Positions 23,298-35,205 of a stretch of DNA of 64,000 nt are shown piece after piece (within the stretch, counting starts at the first letter, position 1; each line of letters begins with the position of its first letter). The notes under the pieces were generated by a model that was not told where the DNA came from, did not search any database, and saw only the letters and a program-made list of their open reading frames with translations. This DNA comes from Sporobolomyces roseus (Eukaryota > Basidiomycota > Microbotryomycetes > Sporidiobolales > Sporidiobolaceae), in NCBI GenBank assembly GCA_016617785.1, contig JADILM010000007.1:434001-498000 (forward strand). The letters run 5' to 3'. The position numbers and the translations under genes are program-made.

Positions 23298-25374
23298 TCA
23301 TAGGCCCGCGACGTCGAGAGTGCGCAAGATTCCATCTGCACCAGCCGAAACGAGTTGATTCGATCCTAACCATTCCAACGTCTTGACTCCACCTTTGTGA
23401 CTGCGCACTCGAGGAGCTGTACAGTCAGTCTCTAGACTTGATGAATTGATTATACAGTGGAAAGAGTACGCACACATTAGATAACTTGATGACATTTCCA
23501 GGTTTCGCAACCGAGTAGATCGCGATCGATTCATCGAGCGATGCAGCAGCGACATGAGTACCTTCTTCGTTCCACCTCAACGCTTGTACCCTTCCAGCAC
23601 CCGACCACCTCGAAGTAACGATCTCACCCTTCGTGTTATAGAGCGGAATCGCACCCGTCGAGAGTCCGACCGCGAGTTGATTGTTTTTGGGGGAGAAAGC
23701 GACCGAAGTGATTGAAGCTCGAAGTTGGATCGCTTGCAATCGTACGGGGGAAGAAGGGTTCGAAACGTTGTGAAAAGTGAGGGACGAATCTTCTCCTCCG
23801 ATCGCGATGAGTTTCTCGGTGGGTGAAGCGGCGAGACACAAGGGAGTGAAATTGAGAGGAAGTGAAGCGAGTTTCTCAAGTGATGGGGAAAGGACTTCGA
23901 GGGAATTGGAAGTGAGGAGGTAGATTGCGTCGGAAGAGGAAGCGAGAGCTTTTGGTTGACTACCAGTGGGAAGCGAAGTCGAGCTGAAAGAGGTCGAGGA
24001 GAGTTGTTTGATCGTGTCGTCGAAAGAGGTCGAAACGAATCCGTCTCCAACTGGAATGATATCGACGACCAATCCATTGTGACCGTTTCCCTCAATTGGT
24101 TTCATTTCTCCAGTCTTTGCATTCGTCGAGATCAATCGGCCGCTCGAGTCTCCCGTGATGTAGGTATCGTTCGAGGAGGTACAGGCGAGAGCGCTGAGAG
24201 GGTTTTGGTGACCTTGAATCACTCGGACTGGAGTTGAGGATTTGGGATCGAGAATGTTCAGATCTCCGGAGAAACTGAGCGAAACGAGTTGTTCTCCGAC
24301 AAAGACGTTGCCCTATCATAGTGAGCGAATGAGTATCTTGAGCGCAACACATGACCTCAGAAGAGACTCACGACCTGCTGTTGTAGAAGATCATCTCCTT
24401 CGAATTCCCATTTCTGAACGACCTTTCGACTCTCGACCTCCCAAAGCTTGACCCTTCTATCCGCCGAGCTCGTCGCGATGTGTTGACTATCCTTCGAAAA
24501 GCTTGCAGCGAATACACCTTTCTCATGCGCGACATTTCCGTTTCCGTCGACGAAGGCACCTTTCTCTTCTCCCGTCAATCCGTCGTAAAGTAAGACTTGT
24601 CCGTCTGAACCAGCGGAGACGAAGAGTGATCCATCGGGGGAATAGTCGAGGGATTGAACGAATCGAGAGTGTCGTCGAGAGGTCGATTGATACTTGAATG
24701 GAACTCCAGGTAAGAAACAAACTGAGAAATCATCCGAACCAGTACTATTGTCTCGGAATGAGAAAGTCAGCTCCACTCCAACTAGTTATATTCGAGGTAT
24801 GATGACTCACACAGCTTTGAAAGGACGACTAGGTCTGACTGCGACCGCATTGACAGGTTTCGAATGACCACTAATTTCACCCACTGAACTACCCGTATCG
24901 AGGTTGAAACTTGCCGCCCATCCACTCCTCCCCTCTCCGACTACAACGAATCGTTTCCCTTCCCCATCTACGGCGATATCGTTGATCCTAGCCAAAGGTT
25001 TCGCTTCAAATTTGATCGAGTAATTCCCAGTCGTGTCCCATACTCTAACGTTTCCTGTTGTATCTCCCGATGCGCAGTAATACGAGGATAAAGGTTTGAC
25101 GACGGTGATTGGGGAAGGGTGGGTGAAGAGGAGAGGAGGTGTGGGGGAATCAGAGGAAAGGGAACGAATCACGGCGGTTCGTCCAGATCCGTATGCGATA
25201 GATTTACCATCTGGAGTAGCGTAGAGCTTTGTAGGAAGTCCTCGACTGGAGATGGAGAAGATGATGAGTGAACAATGACACGCTGTTCAATTTGAGGAGA
25301 AATGAGGAGGCGTACGTCGTGGTAGGAGCAGGAACGTAAACTGCTTGAGGTGTGATTGATCCTTTCGAAGCCAT
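23298..25374 (-). CDS. AIP1: Actin-interacting protein 1 (WDR1), WD40 repeats
   Basis: The start MASKGSITPQAVYVPAPTTT is spliced to a WD40 series. Early repeats contain VKPLSSYYCASGDTTGNVRV and WDTTGNYSIKFEAKPLARIN. The diagnostic segment GEISGHSKPVNAVAVRPSRP matches the Aip1/WDR1 family. Later come RFVQSLDYSPDGSLFVSAGS, FSKDSQHIATSSADRRVKLW and VIQGHQNPLSALAC-type sequence. The last blades include SITSVAFSPKNNQLAVGLST and SHKGGVKTLEWLGSNQLVSA, ending LDVAGL. Aip1 folds into two seven-bladed propellers and accelerates cofilin-mediated actin disassembly in cortical patches. Exon edges in the N-terminal third are approximate. The gene runs opposite to PEP12 and shares its strand with the uS5m gene upstream. 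Confidence 0.88.
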
Positions 25375-25560
25375 GTTGAGACAAGTGCGGAGCGGACAAG
25401 TGAAAGTGAAGCGAAAGAGACCTTCGGTCAAAGGAATCTCTCTCTCTCGCAAACAAAGGACAGCTTCTCTCTCGATACCGTCTTCTTCAGTGCCCTTTCA
25501 CTCATATTCAGCTCAATAGGCCTGCATTTTCGTTCGAATATTTCTTGTTTTTCGCAAGAT

Positions 25561-26724
25561 TTACGCCGAGACATCAACAGCACGACGACCTCTAGCTCTT
25601 CCCACCGCTTCAGCAGTCTCCATACCACTAGTCTTCTTATTCCTTCTCTGCCCTTTCTCCTTTCCGAAACCACCCATATCTGTACAATCGTCTCAAAAAG
25701 AGTATCAATCAGTTTTGCTCAAAAGGAAAAATGGATAGAATCAGGGAGTCCAAACGTACCGATTGGATTTGAACCTCCGTGTAACATGGCAATGGCGAGT
25801 TTGATCACTCGAGTCCCGTTTCGTGAACCGTAAACTTTGGCCGACAAGTCAGAGATTCCAGCTGCTTTCGCTACTTGGTGAATGTAAGGGTTGACTCGTA
25901 GACCGAAACCTGTCGAGCCGGACTTACCGCTCTCAGTACAACGAGGAGGAGGAGGAGTAATGAATGAATGAAACTGAGTAGAGCTCACCTGGTGGCCTTG
26001 ACCTCATTTCGATTTTACAAGTACCGAAATTACTCTTCATCGTTCCTGAAACTGTCCTATCTTCGTACCTCTCTACGTAATCCATACTCCTCACTGCCTG
26101 ATTAAACGCTTTCTGTACCGCCTTGTTCGCCGTCTCATCTTTACCCTCTCCAACTCCTACCAACCCTTTCCCATTTCCGACGACGACCAAACTGTACATA
26201 CTCGGCATTTTACCTTTACTCTTCATCGTGACTACCCTCTTGACTATCAAAGGGAACCTATACAACCCTCTAATCTCTCCCGGAGTGAGATGGGTCAATT
26301 GAGCCAAATGACCCACTGAATCATCTTCTCCAGGTAAACCATCTAATAAATCTGGTGAAGGTCTCGGTTGAGTGTAACCTTTGTTGTTTGGGGTATCGTT
26401 GATGAGGGTAATGTTGACTGGGTGCTTGTTCGTAGGGGAAGAGAGTCTGGGTGAAAATTGTTTCGAAGGATGAACGTCGAGAACTGGATCGAACGCCGAG
26501 AGGTCGGATTGAGAGAGGGATTTCAGGTATCGCAAGTGTTCAGCATGGAGTTCAGGACGGGATACGGGAGTTGCGGTTGTTGTAGTAGTTGGAGTGGAGG
26601 GAGTTGAGGAGGAGGAAGGAAGAGAAGAAGTGGAAGTGGAAGCGATTGAACGGGATAGGACTGGTGGTAGTGGTTGGGCAGTAAATGACCGTGCTAACAC
26701 GGTAGCTTGTCTCCTCCACGACAT
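25561..26724 (-). CDS. MRPS5: Mitochondrial small-subunit ribosomal protein uS5m
   Basis: The start is MSWRRQATVLARSFTAQPLP, an arginine-rich, acid-poor leader consistent with mitochondrial import. A serine/threonine-rich spacer follows. The uS5 N-terminal fold is clear: YRFPLIVKRVVTMKSKGKMP, SMYSLVVVGNGKGLVGVGEG and KDETANKAVQKAFNQAVRSM. The second part reads STGFGLRVNPYIHQVAKAAG and ISDLSAKVYGSRNGTRVIKL, matching the C-terminal S5 domain. A short last exon (MGGFGKEKGQRRNKKTSG) ends at 25561. The protein contributes to the mRNA entry region and decoding fidelity of the mitoribosome. Its start codon lies about 107 bp from the presumed start of the divergent RRM gene, so their promoters overlap. 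Confidence 0.88.
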
Positions 26725-26831
26725 AGTTTGATTGAATGGTCGCTGATACAGATTCGATCGATTTCGCTTTCTCGCTCTCTCCCTCTCCTTTCAAACTCGC
26801 CGAATCTCGACTACAAGGGGGAAGGATTGTG

Positions 26832-29800
26832 ATGATCAATAATGTACATCCCGTGAGTACAGCTCTCTCCCTCTCTTCCCCTGTAGAGCTACGCGTCTTT
26901 CTAGTCCGAACCCTCTCTTCCCGATCAATCGGGATTTCATTCTCTAGACTCTACTCTCGAGCTGACTGCTCCCTCTTGATTCTATTGATCCTAGCAGGGA
27001 GAAGGGGATCGACATATGAATCATTCTCCTCTGCCACCTCCTATTCCAATTCCATTCGCACCCCACCCGTCTCACTCTCATTCTCATTTAGCTCCTCAGA
27101 ATCCTCAAAGACCAATCTCTAGATCAGGTTCACCCTTTCCTGAACACATGCAACAATACCTTCAGCAACAACCTCACTACCAACCTCAGCTCTCTCAACA
27201 GCAGCAATTGCAAAGACCTCCTCTCCCTCAAGGTTACAGCAGCAGTAATGCATCAAATCAGGGACACGCACAGCGACAGAGGAGTCAGAGTCCATTCAAT
27301 CCACCTCTGCAGCAAATGCAGGTTTCAGATACGAGAACTCAGTTGTTCGTCTCGAATTTACCCTTCCGCGTGAGATGGCAGGATCTCGTAAGTTTGATCG
27401 ACGTTTCTTACTCCCGCTTTCAAACGTCGAGACACTGATCCACTCTCTGTCGGTGATACAGAAGGATCTCATGCGAAAATGCGGAACTGTGTTGCGAGCG
27501 GATGTTGCGTTGTCTCCTACGGATGGGTGCGTTCAATTCTTCCTTCTTTCGCAGCGATCGAGCTTTCGTCCTGACACTGTTCCTTTCTTGATTCTCCCTC
27601 AGTCGAAGTAGAGGTTTCGGAGTGGTCTTGTTCGCTCGAGCAGAAGATGCAGCGAAAGCGATTGGAGTTTATCACGGTTACACCTGGCAAACTCGGTTGT
27701 TGGACGTTCGAATCGATACTCAAGATCCAACAGGGGCACTCGCATTAGCCGAAGCGAACAGACAGCAAGCCCTTCAACAGCAAAGAGAAGTGTATCAGAA
27801 CTTGGCGAGTCGAATGTCGCCTGTTCCTCCTCACCCTCCTCTTCCTCCTCCAACTCAGCCCTTGCAGCACTACACGACGAATGGAGGGATTCAACCTCAG
27901 AGCTCTCCGTTCCTTGGAGCGACTCACCTTTCCCCTCCACAAAGTTCAGCTTCTCCTCTCGTAGGAACCCATTCAAGTCCCCTTCTCAACCCGTCCCATC
28001 CTCCAACTCAGTCTCACTCGAGCTCTCACTCCCCAACCGACAGTTCGAGACCTTCACCCTATCTCAACCCTACTCTCCCTCGTTCAAACAGTTCCGATTC
28101 GAATTCTTCTCCTCAAAACGGAACCGCCCAATCACCCCCTCACGCCAATTCCCCCGCACCTCCCTCCTCCTCCTCGGCCTACCAACCCCACCCCGCTACT
28201 CCACCATTGTCCCTCGATTCACGTTCCCAATCCCCTCATCATCCCCAATCCTACCCTCACCCACTTCCACGGTCCAACGATTCCCACTCCCAGCCCCCTC
28301 CTCCTCAACTCCAGCATTCACATTCACAACCTCATTTCTCCTCCTCCCAACACCAACACCAACACCAACAAATCCCTCCCCCACCTCCTCATCCTCCACT
28401 CTTACATTCTCAATCCCAAATTCACCCCTCGCAAATTCCTCAAAATCAGAATCAACAAATCATGGTACCACTCTCTTTGTTACAATCAATGTCTTCTCAA
28501 CTCCAACAACAACAGGGAGGTGGAAGTGGAGGTGGTGGGTTTCAGGTTCCAGGTGGTTTGATGAGTTATTATCAGGCGCAATCCGGTGGTGGGCCTATGG
28601 GAATCGGAGGTGAGAGGGGACGAATGGGAGGGACCGTAGGGAATGGAGGAATAGGAGGAGGGATGATGGGAGGACAGGGACAAGGAATGAATGGAATGGT
28701 TCCTGCTCAGTATACGAATCGTCATTTATTCATTGGGAACGTACGTAGAGACTTCAACTCTTTCATCGTTTTTTGGGCAATAAGCTGACGTGATGATGGT
28801 GGTCCTCACTACGTACAGCTTCCGTTCAATTGTCAGTGGCAGGAACTGAAGGATTTGATGAGAGGTGCAGGATCGGTTTTGAGAGCAGGTACGTTCGACA
28901 TTTTCGCTGTATCTACTCACTTCCCGATCGAGGTGAACTGATATAGCAACCTGACCCCACGTAGATATCGCTCAAGGACCTGATGGACGAAGTAGAGGGT
29001 TCGGATCAGTTTTGTTCTCGACTCCGATCGATGCTGAACGAGCAGTTCAATTATTCAACGGGTGAGTGGACTTCTGGATTATACTCCTGTTTCTCGCAAA
29101 CTGAGTGCGATCGTCAATTTCGTCTCACAGCTATGAATTCCAAGGTCGAACTTTGAAAGTTCATTTCGATAAATTCTCGGGAGCTGGGATCAATCAACCA
29201 CCACCTCTTTCGAATCATCCTTCTGAACAGAACAGGAACGGAGGAGGAGGAGGATATCGACAAGAAGGTCCACCTTTGCCGCAGTACCCTCATCAACATC
29301 AACAACCGAATACTCAAATCGGAAGAGATTCGTCGCGAGGACCACCGAACTACGCTTCTTCTGATCAGCAGAGACAGCAACAAGAGTACATGGCACAGCA
29401 ACAACAGAGACAGCAACAGTCACAACAACAAGGAGGAGGAGGAGGAGGTCAATTCGCTCACTCTCCATTCCAGGGACCTGGAGAAGCGCTCCAACGAGAC
29501 TCGTCGAGTCGACCAGGAACCGCTCAAGCACCTATCGGATCGCCTTCTCCCAGCTTACAAGCTCGTCAACCACCGTCAATGTCAGGCGAGAACGGTCCGA
29601 CCCCTTCGTCATCGTCGGCAGAACCTACTGCTGGTTCTTCCTCGGCTCCTTCCTCTGGAACTCAACCTACTTCTTCCTCGACCTCTCCATCTCTCCTGCG
29701 ACAGAACGCAGCAGCTCCTTCACGTATCGCCATGCCTCCCCCTCTCCCCTTCGGAAACGGAAACAATGGACCTTTCTCTCCGATGCGAGCGAATCTTCCT

Positions 29801-30891
29801 CCGATGACTCCTTCGATGCCTGCTTTCACGTTCGGCGGATTCAGTGCACAAACTCCTCCGATTCATCCTCATGCTTTGTTCTCGCCTGGGATCGGTCCCT
29901 TCTCACCTCAAATCGGTTCGCCTTTCTTTGGTCCAGGTCAAGGAATGGGTCATTTCCAAAATGTCGCTCCTGGTATGCTTTTCACTCGCGCTCTTTCTCT
30001 GGTGTAGAGCAGAGCTAATTCGTTTTCTCGAGAGTAGGCGCACCAAGTCCAGGTTTCGGATTCAATCCCATGTTCCCAGCTTTCCCTCCCACTCCCAACG
30101 GTCATCCGATGCAACAACAACTTCAATTACAGCAGCAGCAACTTCAGCAGCAGCAAGAATCGATGTACCCGATCAACGGAGGAGATCACCCTACTCCTCA
30201 AGCTGCACCTTCGAATTCAGTAGAAGCGAGTTACTTCCCTCCCGTTCCCTCTTCGACCGACCTCGAGAAAGTTCACCCACCTTCCTCGGAAGCTTCGACT
30301 CCCGACGCCACTCTCCCTAACGATGGTCGACCTCACTCCTCATCGTCTACTCGCAATTCTCGACCTCACTTGATGGCGAGCGCTAGTCAACCTTTGGAAT
30401 CAGTTTCAGCCCCTTCTCTCTCTCCCGAACTATCAATGGATGGTAGTGATCGACCTCGATTACCTCAACATTCAGTCAGTGATAATTTGGCGATTGATTT
30501 GGCTCGTCAATTGAAACTACAAGAACAAGGGAGGAATTTGAATTCGAACCCTCGAATCAGTGCGGGAGGAGTGATCGCTCAACCTGGATGGGCCGAAGAG
30601 AGTGATTCAGATTACGAAGAAGAGGATCGAGGGGTGAAAGAAAGTGAGGAGGAAGTGCAAGAGGACAAGTTGAGATTGGCGATGGAGAAAACTGAGAGGA
30701 GGAAAAGTTTCGTTCCTCCTTCGGCAGTCGTGACGGAGAGTAGTAGTTCTACACCAGGTGGGAGAGGTTCGGGAGGTAGTCCGGGTAAATTGGGAGTAGG
30801 GGATCAGGGTGGTTCGCAAGGGGTTAGGAGAGCTAGTTTCGAGGATGCTAGTAGGAAAAGACCGGCTTTTGGTTCATCTATTTGGGGTTAG
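26832..30891 (+). CDS. Two-RRM RNA-binding protein with long P/Q/S-rich linkers (Gbp2/MYEF2-like RRMs)
   Basis: The proposed first exon (26832-26852, MINNVHP) splits onto GEGDRHMNHSPLPP at 26998. An in-frame ATG at 26736 is possible but would leave only 11 bp to the divergent gene. RRM1 has RNP2 LFVSNLPFRVRWQDL and RNP1 RSRGFGVVLF. RRM2 has RNP2 LFIGNLPFNCQWQELKDLMR and RNP1 RSRGFGSVLF, each interrupted by introns at similar places. The two RRMs resemble each other and the Gbp2/Hrb1/hnRNP M group, which bind G-rich or polyadenylated RNA. A roughly 300-residue linker of proline, serine, histidine and glutamine separates them. Another long Q/G/P-rich region follows, including polyQ near 30110-30155. 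The C-terminus has charged heptads (EESDSDYEEEDRGVKESEEE) and ends GSSIWG. Such composition predicts phase-separating behaviour (inference). A precise cellular role cannot be assigned. Confidence 0.8.
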
Positions 30892-31237
30892 AAGGGTTGG
30901 GGACAGTATATATCATCTTCAGTCGTGTGTGCAGGGTGCATCAATCAGGGCGCAAGGGGGTCGGACGATACTTTGTGGATAAATCAAGAAAATGGACACT
31001 ATCTTTCTCGCTGGGTTTTGCTTCTCTATCTTTTGTTCGGTTTGCACATTGTCTAGTGGTCAGGTCTGGGTAGTATAGACGATGTTATCTGCCTCTCTTT
31101 GTTAATGCATGTTTCTCTCTCATTTCTTTGCGAAAGAGTTTGAGCGAGTTTTCGAATTTCTTCCTTCCTCTCCTTTCACTTCACGCCTTCCCATTCGCTC
31201 TAGTTCCGCTCGCTACATGACCTATCGATAGTCAAGA
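30892..31237. other. Intergenic region upstream of TBCE
   Basis: These 346 bp contain the 3' flank of the RRM gene and the leader of TBCE. A ctttgcgaaagagtttgagc element lies around 31127-31146, about 100 bp before the TBCE start, similar to the GCGAAA words seen upstream of other genes. No coding potential was recognised. Confidence 0.3.
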
Positions 31238-33510
31238 ATGCATCAACGTATTCAATACATTCCCCCTCCTTCTTCCTCTTCCTCCCCACCTCAACCTCAA
31301 ATTGGCACAATACTCTATCGTGGCACAGTCCCACCTACAAAGGGAGGATGGTTGGGTATCGAATGGGATGATACATCACGAGGCAAACACAGTGGAGTTC
31401 ATGAGAAGACAGGGATCAGATATTTCAGAACAAGGTGAGTTATAGCTTTCCTCTCCCTCGCTAGCTTACCGGTTGACAGCTGACAATATTGCTGAGGAAG
31501 GGTTGAAGGAGCAGGAAGCTTTCTACGACCGAATGCACCTGGACTGATCCTCGAAGGGAAATCCTTCGTTAAGGCTTTCAAGGACAAGTATCTCGATCTC
31601 TCGACATCTAGCTCTTCGCCAGCTGGAGGCGAAGCCACGACAAGCGAGTTCTACAAGACGGAGAGCAATTTCCAAGTTGAAGTTGTCATGTCGGAGAAAG
31701 TTGCGAAGAGGTTTCGAGAGTTGGGGAGATTGAGGGAAGCTGGATTGGAATGGGAATGCGTTGACCGCGCGTCGGCGGCGGCAGAGGAGGAAAGCGGTGA
31801 AGGTGAAGTTGATTTGGCCCAGCTTGGGACAAAACTCTCAGGTGAGCGAAGGTTGCTTTCACTCGAGGTCTTCACAAGCTGAACTCTCGAACGCCATCAT
31901 CATTCTCTTTTCCAGGTTTGGAGGTGCTCAATCTGAGCTGCTCTATGATACCTCGGCTCCAAGAGGCCGAGCGAATCGTCAAGGTCTTACCTAAACTTAC
32001 CGTCCTGTCACTCAAGTAAGCTCTCTCTCCTCTTACATCGGTCTTCCGTTAGTTGTCCCGAGTTGTGTACTGATTAGATCTGCTTGCCTCACCAGCTCTA
32101 ACCGCTTTGAGTCTCTCCCATCTCAGCCGTACTATCCTTCGTTCGAACGTTTGAGGAATCTGCAACTCAATAACACTCTATTGACCTGGCCAGACGTGAG
32201 CTTCTCAAGGCTTCACAAGACCCGCTATCTATTTACTGATGTACTGTCTACAGGTCGTTCGCTTGTCGCCGTCACTGCCCAATCTCGTCGAATTCCAATT
32301 CGGTTTCAATCGCTTGGAGATTCTCGAACCCTTGTCGGGGACTTCAACCTTTGCTGAATCTGAGGTTCCGGTACTACCGAAAGTTGAAACGCTCAATCTC
32401 GAGGCGAACGAGTTGAGTGATTGGACGGAAACGATTCGCGAATTGAGCAAATTGCCGAGGTGCGTGAATGTCTGTTCCACGAGTCGCTCTCGTTACTGAT
32501 GTGTTGCTCGATCGACTCTACAGTCTCTCTACACTCGTTCTCGCCTCAAATCGATTCGACAATCTCTCTTTACCTCCATCTTCGCCTGACATTTGCCTTC
32601 GAAAACTTCGACACCTCTCGCTTACTTCGAACCTACTCTCCTCCTGGTCGACAATTATCGATGCACTCGGAGAATCAGCATCGTCGACGTTCCCCACGCT
32701 CGAAAGCCTTCGTCTCGAGAAGAACCCTCTCGCTTCGTCTTCCCCCTCGACCGCTACTTCGGAACCAGCAGGTAATCCTTCGACGACTCGAGATCCAACA
32801 GATCTACACCTGCGACTCCTCCTCATTGCTCGGTTACCGTTCCTCAGTTCACTCGAGAACACGCCTATCACAACGGTAGAAAGAGAAGATGCGGAAAGAT
32901 TCTGGGTTACTCGGATGAGAGAGAATAAGGGGGCATTGAAGGGGTTGAGCGATTGGGCGAGAACGAGATTCGAGGAGCTGCGGAAGAGTATGTCTCTCCC
33001 TTCGCACTGGAAATTCCAGTATGCTGACTTTGCTTGACAATTTCAGAGCACTTCTCGACCGAACTAACGGACTCTATTGCTTCGAAGGCACTCAACGGAG
33101 CGCCGCCGTCTCAATCAGCTCTGAAGTCTCGTCTAATTCGTCAGTCCTTCTTTCGTTGACAGACCTATTCTGCCGATTTTAAACTTTGATCCCCCTTTTC
33201 AGGTCTTCGCATCGTCCATACACCTCCCTCAACTCCATCCGGTTCGCCGACACTCGAGGAAACTCTCGAGCTCTCCGTTCTTCCGACGTTACGAACCCTC
33301 CTCCTTCGAACTCAGCTCTCTCGACTACTAGGCAAGCCTCTGCCAAAGACAAAGTATCGACTTGTCGCATGGCTAAGATCTAGGCATGCGAAGAAGGAGG
33401 CGGAAGGAGAGAAGTGGATGAGAGTCGAGATACCTGCGAAGGAGGAAGGGAGAGACGTTTCTTGGTGGGGATTCGAGGAGGGGGATGCTATAGAAGTCGA
33501 GAATCTATAA
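31238..33510 (+). CDS. TBCE: Tubulin-folding cofactor E (CAP-Gly, leucine-rich repeats, ubiquitin-like domain)
   Basis: The CAP-Gly domain is N-terminal: IGTILYRGTVPPTKGGWLGI, EWDDTSRGKHSGVHEKTGIR and GAGSFLRPN. The usual GKNDG motif appears as GKHSG. A coiled linker is followed by leucine-rich repeats: LEVLNLSCSMIPRLQEAERI, FERLRNLQLNNTLLTWPD, KVETLNLEANELSDWTETIR and LRKLRHLSLTSNLLSSW. Next is the family-typical segment DLHLRLLLIARLPFLSSLEN, then AERFWVTRMREN. The C-terminal ubiquitin-like part has LEETLELSVLPTLRTLLLRT and KTKYRLVAWLRS. TBCE binds alpha-tubulin and acts with cofactors C and D in assembling tubulin heterodimers in the cytosol. Seven or so short introns interrupt the gene, and the final stop is at 33508-33510. 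Confidence 0.9.
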
Positions 33511-33918
33511 GGGTAGCTCTCTTGTTGTATTCTATCATCGCTGGACGACAAATAAGGACGGGCAAGAGGAGACAAAGTTCTTGACGAAAGAATCGACAAA
33601 CGAGGATCAACGAATTCGGCTTAAAGTCGTCTTATTCTCAGCTAGCCAGCAAGGTTGATACCACACTTTCGTCCTCTCACTACTCCGAGATCAATATAAA
33701 CGAAATCGTGAGACAGTGAGCGAGCCGTGCGAAAGTTGCGCGTTCCTCTCTTTCCCTCCTTCCCTTCACTTCCTCCTCTCGAAGCTCGCCTAGCCGAGTA
33801 TTGAGCACTCATAGCTTTCTAGAGACTTCCAGGTGAGTCTCCTGATACCCTCTAGAGCGCATCTAGTCTCGCTGATTCAGTTTCTATTCCTCAGATCTTT
33901 CCTACACCGCTAATCGAC
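33511..33918. promoter_or_regulatory. Upstream region of F-box gene 1
   Basis: The 408-bp gap contains gcgaaagttgcgcg at about 33730-33743, roughly 180 bp before the F-box start. The word aaagttgcg also occurs near the starts of the G3BP-like, RNPS1 and SEC24 genes. A possible leader intron with gtgagtctcc near 33833 and an acceptor near 33896 lies just before the ATG. Nothing else is evident. Confidence 0.35.
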
Positions 33919-35205
33919 ATGTGCTTCACGACACTCCCTCCCGAGCTACAAGAAGAGATCATCATTGATCTCGAGAAGCCAGACCTCTACTCCCTCTGCC
34001 TCGTTTCGAAATCTCTCCTTCATCTCGCTCGACCACTCCTCTACCGCTCGATCGATCTTTTCCTTGACAGATGGCAGAGAAAGGAAGCAGCACTCTGGGT
34101 CGAAATGGCAATGACACGAGAGGAGGACCCGCATGGAGTTGTGGACGTGATGCGGATCGAGTTCGCAGGAAGGGAGCGCCGTCAAAACAAGGTTATCGAA
34201 ACGTTAGAGGCACATCAAGACTGGAAGGGATTTACTCAAATAATCAGGTTGAGGTTTGCAGAGTCAGTGGAGGGAAAGTCGGAATCAAGCAAGCTCGGTC
34301 AACTCCTCTCATCCTGTCACAACTTGCAAACTCTAGTAATCAACTCCGCTTATGACGATGCCACTGGTGCCTTCCTTCTTCAACACATCCCTCCTTCTCT
34401 TCGCTCCCTCGATCTGGAGCACTCGCAACTTACAGCCGCTTTCAAACTTCGCTTACTTCAGAACCTCCCACACCTCGAAGCTCTTGTTCTCGCCAATGAT
34501 CACGCCGAAGGACTTTTCCCTCTTGTTCCTAACCAATCCATTCCTCGCCTCGACTGTCTTCGCTCCGTCACGCTCCGTCACCCTTTCCGTAGCCCCTCGT
34601 TCTTCTCCGCCGTCGCCTCTTCGACCAAATTCCTTTCCACTCTCGCCGTCGACTTTATCGCAGTTCAAGCCCTCCTTCCTGAACGTCTCTCTACTCTTAC
34701 CCGTCTCACGATCTCCGGAGAACTTCAGCCGTCGAACAGACGTGACGGCGATTATTCGAAGGATCTTGCCTCAAAGCTCGTCGGAGTTTTCAGAGGTTGC
34801 CAGTCCCTTCAATACCTCAAGATGGCATCATCTGATATGATGGGTAGCGACTCTGTGGTCCAGTCGTTCGAAACTTCGAGGCTCCTTCATCACCTTTCAG
34901 AAACTCTCCAAACCCTTGTCCTTTCCTCGATCGACTTTGGCAGTGTCCATCTCGCCGACTTCCTCTCATCCCCTCCCGAGCACCTGTACCAATTCGAATG
35001 CTCGCGCTTCCCTAGGGGAGGTCATGGTCTCAGTCTCGGTCTGACCAGCTTCGATGAGGAAGGAGAAGACAAGATAGAGGAAATTTGCGAGGCTCGTGGA
35101 ATTTGCTTGAGATGGCTCGGTGGCAGGGTCAAAGGACAGCGTGATGATGGGCTCTCGGTAGCAGTGCTTCAGGAAGTGATGGCGGCTTTCAGTAACCTCG
35201 CTTAG
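33919..35205 (+). CDS. F-box/LRR-type protein (family member 1)
   Basis: A single uninterrupted exon encodes 428 aa. The N-terminal F-box reads LPPELQEEIIIDLEKPDLYS followed by LCLVSKSLLHLARPLLYRSI, with the expected L-P-E-L start, the L-LCLVSK core and the A-PLLYR end. The rest has irregular leucine-rich repeats such as LRSLDLEHSQLTAAFKLRLL and LPHLEALVLAND. A C-terminal segment EDKIEEICEARGICLRWLGG is shared in outline with F-box genes 2 (EEEIEEACDRKGISLRW) and 3 (EGEVKRICKENGVKFVY) in this window, so they form one family. F-box proteins usually dock on Skp1 in SCF ubiquitin ligases and present substrates through their LRRs. The substrate is unknown. The lack of introns contrasts with neighbouring housekeeping genes. 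Confidence 0.78.
   Translation: MCFTTLPPELQEEIIIDLEKPDLYSLCLVSKSLLHLARPLLYRSIDLFLDRWQRKEAALWVEMAMTREEDPHGVVDVMRIEFAGRERRQNKVIETLEAHQDWKGFTQIIRLRFAESVEGKSESSKLGQLLSSCHNLQTLVINSAYDDATGAFLLQHIPPSLRSLDLEHSQLTAAFKLRLLQNLPHLEALVLANDHAEGLFPLVPNQSIPRLDCLRSVTLRHPFRSPSFFSAVASSTKFLSTLAVDFIAVQALLPERLSTLTRLTISGELQPSNRRDGDYSKDLASKLVGVFRGCQSLQYLKMASSDMMGSDSVVQSFETSRLLHHLSETLQTLVLSSIDFGSVHLADFLSSPPEHLYQFECSRFPRGGHGLSLGLTSFDEEGEDKIEEICEARGICLRWLGGRVKGQRDDGLSVAVLQEVMAAFSNLA

Noticed and set aside
26736..26831. Upstream in-frame ATG extending the RRM protein by 32 residues
   Set aside because: It would leave only 11 bp between divergent start codons; the downstream Met is preferred, though the extension is not excluded.
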